NCBI GenBank assembly: GCA_947623925.1
Contig: CANQID010000003.1
Coordinates: 1-64,000, forward strand
Length of the DNA: 64,000 nt
Direction: 5' to 3'
DNA from: an uncultured Bacilli bacterium
GTDB taxonomy: Bacteria; Bacillota_I; Bacilli_A; RF39; UBA660
Within the stretch, counting starts at the first letter, position 1; every line of letters starts with the position of its first letter. A model generated the notes under the pieces. That model did not search any database and was not told the DNA's origin. It saw only the letters and a list, made by a program, of their open reading frames with translations. Below are positions 56,714-64,000 of this stretch, in pieces. Made by a program: the position numbers and the translations under genes.

Positions 56714-56727
56714 ATAAAGAGGTAAAT

Positions 56728-57066
56728 ATGAAGAAGATAAATATATTACAAAAGAGTTCAGATTTTGAAAGAATAATTAAAAATAACAAGTCATATAAAT
56801 ATAAAGATTATATAATATATATAGAAAAAAATGATTCTAATATTTATCATTTTGGAATATCAGTAGGTAAAAAAATAGGAAATGCGGTTACTAGAAATAA
56901 AGTTAAAAGACAAATAAAAAATATAATTGATAAAAAAAACTATCAAAAAGGATTTAATTGTATTATAATAGTTGGTAAAGGCATTACAGAAAGAACATTT
57001 AATGAAATGGAAAATAATTTAATGAATGCTTTCAATAATTTAAATATAATAAAAGGAGAAAATTAG
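56728..57066 (+). CDS. rnpA: Ribonuclease P protein component
   Basis: A 112-residue protein that assists the RNase P RNA in 5' maturation of tRNAs. The RNR motif region GNAVTRNKVKRQIKNI is clear. Start at 56728 with AAAGAGG upstream. The catalytic RNA gene (rnpB) is not in the window. It ends 3 bases before yidC. Confidence 0.96.
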   Translation: MKKINILQKSSDFERIIKNNKSYKYKDYIIYIEKNDSNIYHFGISVGKKIGNAVTRNKVKRQIKNIIDKKNYQKGFNCIIIVGKGITERTFNEMENNLMNAFNNLNIIKGEN

Positions 57067-58002
57067 ATGAAAAAAAACATAAAAAAGGTACTTGCTGTAT
57101 TTCTTATATTAATTTCACTAACGGGTTGTTCAACTACTCTAGTAGATGAAAATAAACAAGTAGTAAGAAATCCAGAAACAGGACAAAATTTAACTAAAAA
57201 CATACTATGCCAACCAGAAAATGATACAGTTAGAAAATTATATGTAGATAATGGGGTAGAACTTGATAGTCTGCCAAAATGTAATGAATATAAAATAACA
57301 TCAGGTGGATATGAAGGAATATGGACTTCTATATTTGTAAAACCGATTGCATGGGTTATAATAATGCTTGGAAAACTTATTAATAATTATGGTATAGCAA
57401 TAATATTACTAACTTTAGCAATACGTCTTATATTATACCCATTAACTAAAAAAACAGCATTACAATCTGAACTTATGAAAAAAGCCCAACCAGAATTAAA
57501 TAAACTAGAAAAAAAATATAAAAATAATCAGTCTCAAGAAGCAATGATGCAAAAATCACAAGAGATGATGCTTATATATAAGAAATATAAGATAAATCCT
57601 TTATCTGGATGTATATTTGCTTTTATACAAATTCCTCTTTTCTTCGCTTTTTACGAGGCAATGAATAGAGTTCCTGCAATATTTGAAGGAAATTTAATAG
57701 GATTTCAACTTGGTACAAGCCCAATGACTGCTATAACGAATGGTAAATTTTATTATATTATTTTTGTTATTTTAGTCGTTTTAGCAACTTATTTCTCATT
57801 TAAATTAAATAAAACTGCTTCGATAGGTGAAGATCAAGAAAAACAAATGAAAATGATGACAAATATATCTACTATATTTATAGGTATTGCATCTTTTACG
57901 ATGTCTACAGCAATAGAACTTTATTGGATATTCAATAGTGGATTTACAATTTTACAAAATATAATAGTAAAAAGGAGTAAGAAAAATGATAATGTCATAT
58001 AG
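57067..58002 (+). CDS. yidC: Membrane protein insertase YidC (lipoprotein type)
   Basis: A 311-residue YidC1/SpoIIIJ-like insertase. A lipobox LTGC with lipid-bearing Cys21 is followed by an extracellular segment and five membrane helices, with the core signature around AIRLILYPLTKKTALQSELM (about residues 118-137). Works with SecY and SRP for membrane protein insertion; in spore formers one copy (SpoIIIJ) is also needed for sigma-G activation. Adjacent to jag as usual. Confidence 0.96.
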   Translation: MKKNIKKVLAVFLILISLTGCSTTLVDENKQVVRNPETGQNLTKNILCQPENDTVRKLYVDNGVELDSLPKCNEYKITSGGYEGIWTSIFVKPIAWVIIMLGKLINNYGIAIILLTLAIRLILYPLTKKTALQSELMKKAQPELNKLEKKYKNNQSQEAMMQKSQEMMLIYKKYKINPLSGCIFAFIQIPLFFAFYEAMNRVPAIFEGNLIGFQLGTSPMTAITNGKFYYIIFVILVVLATYFSFKLNKTASIGEDQEKQMKMMTNISTIFIGIASFTMSTAIELYWIFNSGFTILQNIIVKRSKKNDNVI

Positions 58003-58600
58003 TTATGAAGGAAAAACAAAAGAAGAAGCAATCGAAAAATGCATAAATGATTTAAATGTAGAAGAAAATGAATTATACATAAAAGAGAATATTCAAGAAG
58101 GTGGTTTATTTAAATCAAAAAAATATCAAATAACTTGCTATAAAAAACAAGATATAATTGATTACATAAAAAAATATATTAAAAATATTTCAGATGGTAT
58201 GAAAATTGATATTAAAGCTGAAATAAAAACAATAAATGATAGTATAAATATAATTTTAGTTTCAGACAAAAATCCTATTTTAATAGGAAAAGAAGGAAAA
58301 ACATTAAAATCATTAGAAATTTTATTAAGACAGTCTTTAAAAGTTCAAACTGGTATGAGTATAAAGTTAAATTTAGATATTTCAAATTATAAAGCAAAAA
58401 AAGTAAAAAATATGCAATATCAAGTAAAACAAATAGCAAAAGATGTTTTAAAATCACATGTTGAGGCTAAATTAGATCCAATGAATTCTTATGAAAGAAG
58501 AATAGTTCATACATTAATTTCAGAATTTGATAATTTATGTACAGAAAGTGTTGGAGAAGAACCAAATAGATGTGTTGTTATAAAATATAAAGAAGATTAG
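57986..58600 (+). CDS. jag: RNA-binding protein Jag/KhpB (KH and R3H domains)
   Basis: A 204-residue protein: Jag_N domain (1-55, SYEGKTKEEAIEKCINDLN), KH domain (about 70-135, LIGKEGKTLKSLEILLRQ) and R3H domain (about 140-204, MNSYERRIVHTLISEF). KhpB forms a complex with KhpA and influences division and envelope processes by RNA binding. It overlaps yidC by 17 bases; GGAG precedes the first ATG, and an alternative ATG lies two codons later. Confidence 0.94.
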   Translation: MIMSYSYEGKTKEEAIEKCINDLNVEENELYIKENIQEGGLFKSKKYQITCYKKQDIIDYIKKYIKNISDGMKIDIKAEIKTINDSINIILVSDKNPILIGKEGKTLKSLEILLRQSLKVQTGMSIKLNLDISNYKAKKVKNMQYQVKQIAKDVLKSHVEAKLDPMNSYERRIVHTLISEFDNLCTESVGEEPNRCVVIKYKED

Positions 58601-58613
58601 TCTTCTTTTTATT
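58589..58613 (+). terminator. Terminator after jag
   Basis: Stem AAAGAAGA/TCTTCTTT (58589-58596 and 58601-58608), loop TTAG containing the stop codon, then T-rich sequence. Confidence 0.8.
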
Positions 58614-58641
58614 ATAAATTGTAATATAAACATGAGTTATA

Positions 58642-58670
58642 TTTACTATAAATTAATTATATGATACAAT
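58642..58670 (+). promoter_or_regulatory. Promoter for the HD-domain gene and mnmE
   Basis: TTTACT (58642-58647), 17-base spacer, TACAAT (58665-58670) with a TG extension, 28 bases upstream of the start. Confidence 0.65.
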
Positions 58671-58698
58671 TTATTTAATTTACAAAAGAGGAAATATT

Positions 58699-59217
58699 AT
58701 GAAATTATTATATATAGGAAAACCAAATAAACAAGAATTTTTTGAAATAATAGATGAAATACTAAATTCAGAAGAATATCAAAAAAGAAAAAAATATAAA
58801 CACCATGGAGAAAAAAGCGTATATAACCATTGTTTATCAGTTTCAATGAAATCATATAAAATTGCTAAAGTAATGGGAATGGATTATAAAAGTGCTGCTA
58901 TAGGAGGACTTCTTCATGATTTTTATTATAAACCATGGCAAGACAATAAAGAAAAAACACCATTATTAAAAAAACATGGTTTTGTTCATGCAAAAGAAGC
59001 ATTAATTAATTCAAAAAAAAATTATCCACAGTATATGAATAAAAGAGTTGAAAATATAATAGTTAGACATATGTTTCCACTTAATATAACACCACCAAGG
59101 TATATAGAAAGTTGGGTTATAACAATTGTAGATAAATATGTTTCAATGGAAATATTTAAAAAACCATCTAAGTTATTAATGTATGTAGGTATAAAAGTAG
59201 GTGAAAAAAATGAATGA
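58699..59217 (+). CDS. HD-domain phosphohydrolase family protein
   Basis: A 172-residue HD-superfamily protein. Metal ligands are visible as His44 (SVYNHCLSVS), His73-Asp74 (GGLLHDFYY) and probably Asp145 (TIVDKYVS). Small HD proteins of this kind hydrolyse phosphate esters or nucleotides, often cyclic or alarmone types; the substrate cannot be inferred. It lies between jag and mnmE, where Bacillus has no gene, and overlaps mnmE by 8 bases. Confidence 0.85.
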   Translation: MKLLYIGKPNKQEFFEIIDEILNSEEYQKRKKYKHHGEKSVYNHCLSVSMKSYKIAKVMGMDYKSAAIGGLLHDFYYKPWQDNKEKTPLLKKHGFVHAKEALINSKKNYPQYMNKRVENIIVRHMFPLNITPPRYIESWVITIVDKYVSMEIFKKPSKLLMYVGIKVGEKNE

Positions 59218-60562
59218 TACTATTGCAGCAATCTCAACATCAACAGGAGGTGCAATATCAATAATAAGAGTAAGTGGTGAAGATGCTATAAAAATTACAA
59301 ATAAAATATTTTCAGGTAAAAATTTATTAGAAGTTAATAGTCATACAATTAACTATGGATATATTAAAGAAAACGACAAAATAATAGATGAAGTTTTAGT
59401 TAGCGTTATGAAAGAACCAAATACATATACTAAAGAAAATATAATAGAAATTAATTGTCATGGTAGTATTGCATCAGTATCAAAAATATTAGAATTATTA
59501 TTACAAAACGGATGTAGATTAGCAGAACCGGGAGAATTTACAAAAAGAGCCTTTTTAAATGGAAGATTAGATTTAATAGAGGCTGAAAGTGTAATGGATA
59601 TAATAAATTCAAAAACAAATGAATCACTTGATTTATCAATAAGACAATTAACAGGTGAAGGAACTAAAATGATATCAAGTTTAAGAGAAAAAATATTATC
59701 GTTACTTGCTAATATAGAAGTTAAAATTGATTATCCAGAATATGAAGATATAGAAGATGTAACACATAAACAACTATTAAAAGATATAGATAATATACAA
59801 TTAGAAATGAATAAAATATTAGAAGAAAGTAAAAATGCAAAAATAATTAAAGATGGCATCACCACATCGATAATAGGAAAAACAAATGTTGGTAAAAGTA
59901 GTATTTTAAATATGTTAATAGGAGAAGAAAAAGCAATTGTAACAAATATTGAAGGAACAACAAGAGATATAGTAGAAGGAAGCATAAACATAGATGGAAT
60001 AATATTAAACTTAATAGATACGGCAGGTATTAGAAAAACAGAAGATGTAGTTGAAAATATAGGCGTAAAAAAAAGTCTAGATGCTATAGAAAAGTCAGAA
60101 CTTATTTTACTAGTATTAGATAATAATAGAAAATTAGATGAAACAGAATATGAATTACTAGAAAAGTTAAAAAATAAAAATTATATTATAATTATAAATA
60201 AAAATGACTTAAAATCAAATATAAATATAGAAAAACTAGATAAAGAAAAAATAGTTTATATAAGTGCTTTAAATAAAGAAGGATTAACAGATTTAAAACA
60301 AAAAATAAAAGAAATATTTAATATAAATAAAATAAAGACAACAGATATGACATACTTAACAAGTTCAAGAAGCATTGCTCTTTTAAAAGAAGCAATAAAT
60401 AAAATACCTCAAATAAAAGAAGCAATAAAAAATAATTTACCAATAGATATGATAGAAATAGATATAAAAGAAATTTGGAATATTTTAGGTAAAATAATAG
60501 GAGAAACATATGAAGATGAACTTATAAATAAATTATTTAGTCAATTTTGTTTAGGAAAATAA
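59210..60562 (+). CDS. mnmE: tRNA modification GTPase MnmE
   Basis: A 450-residue GTPase that, with MnmG, makes the cmnm5U34 wobble modification. An N-terminal tetrahydrofolate-binding domain (1-115), helical domain and inserted G domain with Walker A GKTNVGKSS, TTRDIVEG and DTAG, and the C-terminal FCLGK with its conserved cysteine. Start at 59210 after GTAGGTG. mnmG and rsmG, its usual downstream partners, are not here and must lie elsewhere. Confidence 0.97.
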   Translation: MNDTIAAISTSTGGAISIIRVSGEDAIKITNKIFSGKNLLEVNSHTINYGYIKENDKIIDEVLVSVMKEPNTYTKENIIEINCHGSIASVSKILELLLQNGCRLAEPGEFTKRAFLNGRLDLIEAESVMDIINSKTNESLDLSIRQLTGEGTKMISSLREKILSLLANIEVKIDYPEYEDIEDVTHKQLLKDIDNIQLEMNKILEESKNAKIIKDGITTSIIGKTNVGKSSILNMLIGEEKAIVTNIEGTTRDIVEGSINIDGIILNLIDTAGIRKTEDVVENIGVKKSLDAIEKSELILLVLDNNRKLDETEYELLEKLKNKNYIIIINKNDLKSNINIEKLDKEKIVYISALNKEGLTDLKQKIKEIFNINKIKTTDMTYLTSSRSIALLKEAINKIPQIKEAIKNNLPIDMIEIDIKEIWNILGKIIGETYEDELINKLFSQFCLGK

Positions 60563-60626
60563 TAATATATTTCTAAATAAAAATTATATTTATATAAGGA
60601 ATTTTATTTCTTTTTTTTTACTAAAA

Positions 60627-60635
60627 TGGTACAAT
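60627..60635 (+). promoter_or_regulatory. Extended -10 promoter for the prepilin-like gene and soj-parB
   Basis: TGGTACAAT (hexamer 60630-60635), about 27 bases upstream of the start. No good -35 seen. Confidence 0.55.
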
Positions 60636-60661
60636 ATAATTATGCAGAAAGTAGGTGTGAT

Positions 60662-61018
60662 ATGAAAGGATTTACTTTAGTAGAATTAATGATTGTCATA
60701 ATATTACTTGGGTTAATTGCTCTAACAACAGTACCTGTTATTATTAGTAATATAAATGATTCAAAAGAAAAACTTTATAATGAACAAGTTATCTTGCTTG
60801 AAAACGCAACTAAAAGGTGGACTATTTATCACACAAATGAAGTAGAAAAAACTGAAGATTTTTCAAGATGCGTTACAATAGAAGAATTAGAAAAAGAAAA
60901 TTATATAGAAGATAAGAAAGTAATAAATCCAAAAACAAATGAATATATGAATGGTTGTGTAGAAATAAAATATGATCAAGAGTATAATCAATTTACATAT
61001 AAATATAAAGAAGCATAG
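60662..61018 (+). CDS. Type IV prepilin-like / competence pseudopilin (ComG-type) protein
   Basis: A 118-residue protein with the type III signal MKGFTLVELMIVIILLGLIA: a short leader ending in Gly3, the Phe of the mature N-terminus and the conserved Glu of the prepilin N-methylation site. The rest has two cysteines (SRCVTIEE and NGCVEIK) that could form a disulfide. Start at 60662 after TAGGTG; a start 36 bases upstream would break the leader. It may build a DNA-uptake pseudopilus (linking to the comK-like gene) or another type II-like structure. No pilus assembly gene adjoins it. Confidence 0.85.
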   Translation: MKGFTLVELMIVIILLGLIALTTVPVIISNINDSKEKLYNEQVILLENATKRWTIYHTNEVEKTEDFSRCVTIEELEKENYIEDKKVINPKTNEYMNGCVEIKYDQEYNQFTYKYKEA

Positions 61019-61031
61019 TAGGGTGATACAA

Positions 61032-61817
61032 ATGGGTAAAATTATAGCTTTAGTAAATCAAAAGGGGGGTGTTGGTAAAACAACATCTAGTATAAATTTA
61101 GCTGCATCTTTAGGTGCATTAAAAAGGAGAGTATTATTAGTAGATTTAGACCCACAAGGAAATACAACTACAGGCATAGGAATAGATAAATCAACAATAA
61201 AAAAAAGTATATATGACTTATTACTTGACAATGCAGAATTATCAGAGGCCATAATAAAAACAAACTTTAAAAATCTATATGCAATACCTGCTACTATAAA
61301 TTTAGCAGGTGTAGATATTGAACTAATGGAAAAAAGTAGATTAGAGCCGGGATTTTCAAAAGGAGGACAATTAAAAAAATATTTAAGTGTTGCAAAAAAT
61401 ATGTTTGATTATATAATAATAGATTGTCCACCAAGTTTAGGAATTTTAACTACAAATGCACTTACTGCATCAGATTCAGTTATAATACCTGTACAATGTG
61501 AATTTTTTGCACTCGAAGGAATAATGCAACTTATTAATACAATAATGCTTGCCCAAAAAAACTTAAATCCATCATTAGATATTGAAGGAGTTTTACTTAC
61601 TATGTTAGACAATAGAACTAATTTAGGATTAGAAGTAGTAGAAGATATAAAAAGTTATTTTAAAGAAAGAGTTTATGATACAATAATACCTAGACTTGTT
61701 AGATTATCTGAAGCACCAAGCCATGGAAAACCAATAATTGCATATGATCCACATAGCAGAGGAACTGAAGCATATTTAAATTTAGCTAAAGAGGTGATTG
61801 AAAGAAATGGAAACTAA
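61032..61817 (+). CDS. soj: Chromosome segregation ATPase Soj (ParA)
   Basis: A 261-residue Walker-type ATPase, with the deviant Walker A KGGVGKTT (residues about 10-17), DCPPSLG and SEAPSHGKPI. It works with Spo0J on origin segregation and in Bacillus also regulates DnaA. The start at 61032 (MGKIIALVNQKGG) is preferred over an earlier ATG that lies inside the previous gene. It overlaps parB by 11 bases. Confidence 0.96.
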   Translation: MGKIIALVNQKGGVGKTTSSINLAASLGALKRRVLLVDLDPQGNTTTGIGIDKSTIKKSIYDLLLDNAELSEAIIKTNFKNLYAIPATINLAGVDIELMEKSRLEPGFSKGGQLKKYLSVAKNMFDYIIIDCPPSLGILTTNALTASDSVIIPVQCEFFALEGIMQLINTIMLAQKNLNPSLDIEGVLLTMLDNRTNLGLEVVEDIKSYFKERVYDTIIPRLVRLSEAPSHGKPIIAYDPHSRGTEAYLNLAKEVIERNGN

Positions 61818-62685
61818 AAAAAGAGCACTTGGTAGAGGATTAGAAGAATTATTTAATAACGAAAATTTAGATTTGCAAAGTTTAGAATCTAAAATATATG
61901 AAACTGCTAGTAATGAAGAAGTAATCGAAGTTCCTATAGAAGAATTAAGACCAAATCCATATCAACCAAGAAAAGTATTTAATGAAGAAGCATTAAAAGA
62001 ATTAGCTGATTCTATAAAAGAACATGGTGTAATTCAACCAATAATCGTTAAAAGAAGTATAAAAGGCTATGAAATAATAGCAGGAGAAAGAAGATATAGA
62101 GCTTCTAAATTAGCAGGATTACAAAAGATACCTGCACTTATAAGAAATTTTACAGATAATCAAATGATGGAAATTGCACTATTAGAAAATTTACAAAGAG
62201 AAAATTTGAATGCAATAGAAGAAGCAATTGCTTATAAAAAAATGATTGAAAAACTTAATTTAACACAAGATGAATTATCAAAAAAAGTTGGAAAAAGTAG
62301 AAGTCATATAACAAATATAATTGGTTTATTAAGACTTCCAAAAGAAGTTCAACAAATGTTAGTTGATTCTAAAATAACAATGGGACATGCAAGAGCACTA
62401 AGTAAATTAGAATCAGATGAAGAAATAATAAAGCTTGCTAATAAAATTATAAATGAAAAATTACCAGTAAGAAAAACAGAAGAAGATTTAAGTTTGCAAA
62501 ATTTAGAAAAGAAAATTAAAATAAATAGAGCCGCTTCAAAACTAAATGAATTTAAATATGTAGAAGACTTATTACGTGATAAATTAGATACTAAAGTAAA
62601 AATAAAAGATAAAAAAATTGAAATATCATTTACGAATACAGCAGATTTAAATAGAATACTTGAAGTTTTAAATGTTAAGGAGTAA
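61807..62685 (+). CDS. parB: Chromosome partitioning protein Spo0J (ParB)
   Basis: A 292-residue CTP-dependent clamp. The N-terminal LGRGLEELFN binds Soj, the CTP-binding motifs are ERRYRA and LLENLQRENLNAIEEA, and the helix-turn-helix LSKKVGKSRSHITNIIGLLR followed by MGHARAL recognises parS. The SRxH context and the Gly-His of GHA favour Spo0J over Noc. ATG at 61807 follows GAGGTG; a TTG at 61798 is less likely. Its targets are the five parS sites at 47.1-47.3 kb. Confidence 0.95.
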   Translation: METKKRALGRGLEELFNNENLDLQSLESKIYETASNEEVIEVPIEELRPNPYQPRKVFNEEALKELADSIKEHGVIQPIIVKRSIKGYEIIAGERRYRASKLAGLQKIPALIRNFTDNQMMEIALLENLQRENLNAIEEAIAYKKMIEKLNLTQDELSKKVGKSRSHITNIIGLLRLPKEVQQMLVDSKITMGHARALSKLESDEEIIKLANKIINEKLPVRKTEEDLSLQNLEKKIKINRAASKLNEFKYVEDLLRDKLDTKVKIKDKKIEISFTNTADLNRILEVLNVKE

Positions 62686-62688
62686 TGT

Positions 62689-63489
62689 ATGAAAATTCTT
62701 GAATTTGTATTAGTAAAAGAAGTTGTTTATCCTGTTTTAATTATTTTACTTTCAGCATTAATATATATAATTATAAAAAATTTTACGAAAAGATTATTTA
62801 GTGTTAAAGTAAAAAAAATAGACATAAAGAAAAAAAATACTGCTTGTAGTGTAATAATAAACCTTGAAAAATCTTTTATAATCATAGTAGCGTTTTTAAT
62901 GATTTTAAGTGTATATGGAGTAGATACTATGGCTTTAGTAACTTCTTTAGGAATAGTTGGAGTAGTTGCAGGTTTGGCTGTACAAGATACTTTAAAAGAT
63001 TTTGTTTCTGGAATTTCTATAATCTTTGAAAATAAATTTTGTGTAGGTGACAATATAACAGTAAATGATTTTAGAGGAGATGTTATAGAACTTGGAATGA
63101 AAACAACTAAAATAAAATCATATACTGGTGAAGTTTTAATAATACCAAATCATTTAATAGATAAAGTTATTAATCACAGTATTGATAAATCATTAGCTAT
63201 CGTAGATATTGGAGTTTCATATGAAGAAAATTTAGATAAAGTAGAAAATGTACTAGAGGAATTGTGCAAAAACTTGACAAAAGAGTTAAAATGTCTAAAA
63301 GGAGAAGTACAATTGCTTGGTATTAATGATTTAGCGTCATCTTCTATAAAATATAGAATAACTGCTGATACAGTTGCAATGGAAAACTATAAAATAGAAA
63401 GAGAAATAAGAAAACAAATAAAAGTTGCTTTTGATAAAAATAAAATAAATATTCCATATGATCAGGTGGTAGTACATAATGAAAAATGA
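62689..63489 (+). CDS. Small-conductance mechanosensitive channel, MscS family
   Basis: A 266-residue membrane channel with three membrane helices (about 8-28, 60-82 and 85-110), the pore-lining segment VGVVAGLAVQDTLKDFVSGI (about residue 92-111), and the cytoplasmic beta and alpha/beta domain (EVLIIPNHLID). It releases ions and solutes on osmotic downshock. It follows parB by 3 bases and overlaps the DUF951 gene by 11. Confidence 0.92.
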   Translation: MKILEFVLVKEVVYPVLIILLSALIYIIIKNFTKRLFSVKVKKIDIKKKNTACSVIINLEKSFIIIVAFLMILSVYGVDTMALVTSLGIVGVVAGLAVQDTLKDFVSGISIIFENKFCVGDNITVNDFRGDVIELGMKTTKIKSYTGEVLIIPNHLIDKVINHSIDKSLAIVDIGVSYEENLDKVENVLEELCKNLTKELKCLKGEVQLLGINDLASSSIKYRITADTVAMENYKIEREIRKQIKVAFDKNKINIPYDQVVVHNEK

Positions 63490-63664
63490 TTATAAATTAA
63501 ATACAATAGTAGAAATGAAAAAACAGCATCCTTGTGGATCAAAAAATTTTGAAATTATAAGATTAGGAGCAGATATAAAAATAAAATGCGTACAATGTGG
63601 TAGAATTATAATGCTACCTAGAATAGAGTTTAACAAGAAAATAAAAAAAATTGTTACCTATTAG
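63479..63664 (+). CDS. DUF951 family protein (YyzM-like)
   Basis: A 61-residue protein with the family pattern MKKQHPCGSKNFEIIRLGAD then KIKCVQCGRIIMLPR; the spaced cysteines suggest a metal-binding knuckle (Cys-x2-Cys near the middle). The function of DUF951 is unknown. It occurs near parB and ychF in many Firmicutes, consistent with this place. GGTGG precedes the start. Confidence 0.88.
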   Translation: MKNDYKLNTIVEMKKQHPCGSKNFEIIRLGADIKIKCVQCGRIIMLPRIEFNKKIKKIVTY

Positions 63665-63673
63665 GAGGTAAAT

Positions 63674-64000
63674 ATGAAAAAACACAAAGATAGAAAGAAA
63701 AAATATATAGGAACTATATCCATATTATTGATATTGATAATTTTTGTCATGATTCTAAGTTTGATTTTTAATAAATTAGGAATAAATGGTCAAAAAACAT
63801 CTATAAATAATGGATTATTAGAATCATCTCTAATTACAATAAATAATGCTTTTTCAATAGATGGAATAAAATTTATATTAGGAAATATATTTTCAAATAG
63901 TAACATTTTAAAACCATTACTTATTCTTATTTTATCAGTTATGTGTACAAGCATACTAGAATCAAGTGGGATTTTAAATCATATTTTTTCTAGATTTGGA
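63674..64000 (+). CDS. AbgT-family transporter, partial at window edge
   Basis: The first 109 codons of a membrane protein with AGGAGG seven bases upstream. A basic N-terminus (MKKHKDRKKK) is followed by a membrane helix (about 11-34) and a second segment (about 80-98, LLILILSVMCTSILESSGIL), whose ESSGIL resembles the EKSGL stretch in AbgT-type carriers (p-aminobenzoyl-glutamate or antimetabolite transport). The remainder is beyond the window, so the family is tentative; a related C4- or fatty-acid transporter is possible. Confidence 0.55.
   Translation, partial: MKKHKDRKKKYIGTISILLILIIFVMILSLIFNKLGINGQKTSINNGLLESSLITINNAFSIDGIKFILGNIFSNSNILKPLLILILSVMCTSILESSGILNHIFSRFG

Noticed and set aside
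60563-60661. A terminator after mnmE
   Set aside because: The sequence is AT-rich with weak repeats, but no stem followed by a T tract could be built.
61807-62685. The ParB gene as a Noc
   Set aside because: It pairs with soj, has the N-terminal LGRGLEELF that binds Soj, and its DNA-recognition segment resembles Spo0J; five parS sites match this.

Overview
This is a strongly AT-rich chromosomal window from a low-GC member of the Firmicutes, most likely class Bacilli. It carries the replication origin and two of the most conserved Firmicutes gene neighbourhoods. The genetic code is standard: TGA is used as a stop and tryptophan is read from TGG. The Bacilli placement rests on a ComK homologue, the dnaX-ebfC-recR-bofA and mfd-spoVT gene orders, and the Soj/Spo0J system with consensus parS sites. 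CwlD, SpoVT and BofA-type genes point to an endospore-forming lineage or a recent descendant of one. L30, mnmG, rsmG, yabA, tmk, rnmV and hpt are missing from their usual places and intergenic spaces are short, which suggests a streamlined, perhaps host-associated genome. That last point is inference.

Layout. Positions 1-359 hold the left end of an IS3-family element. From about 0.37 to 9 kb lie htrA, an Abi_2/HEPN gene, cwlD, an rRNA-type methyltransferase and pseudouridine synthase pair, ldh, rplM-rpsI with an L13-type leader, a short-chain dehydrogenase, a lipoprotein and a small membrane protein. From 9.1 to 23.3 kb is the S10-spc-alpha ribosomal cluster with secY, adk, map, infA and rpoA, read as one leftward unit from a single strong promoter. 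From 23.5 to 27.5 kb is an accessory block: a small gene on the plus strand, then a thioester-domain, sortase-anchored adhesin with its own sortase and a membrane protein. From 27.6 to 46.9 kb are ftsH, tilS, ung, an AgcS symporter, ksgA, a G5/3D protein, tatD, a newly noted 53-codon gene, spoVT, mfd, pth, rsmI, a TrmN-type methyltransferase, ricT, holB, bofA, recR, ebfC, dnaX and tadA, followed by the SRP RNA gene.

An array of five parS sites (47.08-47.30 kb) separates the SRP RNA gene from gyrA-gyrB-recF. A comK-like gene sits between recF and dnaN. dnaA is flanked by two AT-rich intergenic regions with DnaA-box-like sites (54.7-54.84 and 56.2-56.56 kb), the probable oriC. To the right the strand switches: rpmH, rnpA, yidC, jag, an HD-domain gene, mnmE, a prepilin-like gene, soj, parB, an MscS channel, a DUF951 gene and the start of an AbgT-type transporter.

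Nearly every gene points away from about 56.3 kb, as expected for bidirectional replication from oriC. The two head-on exceptions are the lipoprotein at 7724 and the small gene at 23518. The window therefore combines replication initiation (dnaA, dnaN, recF, gyrAB, oriC), origin segregation (soj, parB, parS), clamp loading (dnaX, holB), RNA processing and translation, protein export (secY, yidC, SRP RNA, ftsH), and a small surface-adhesion cassette.
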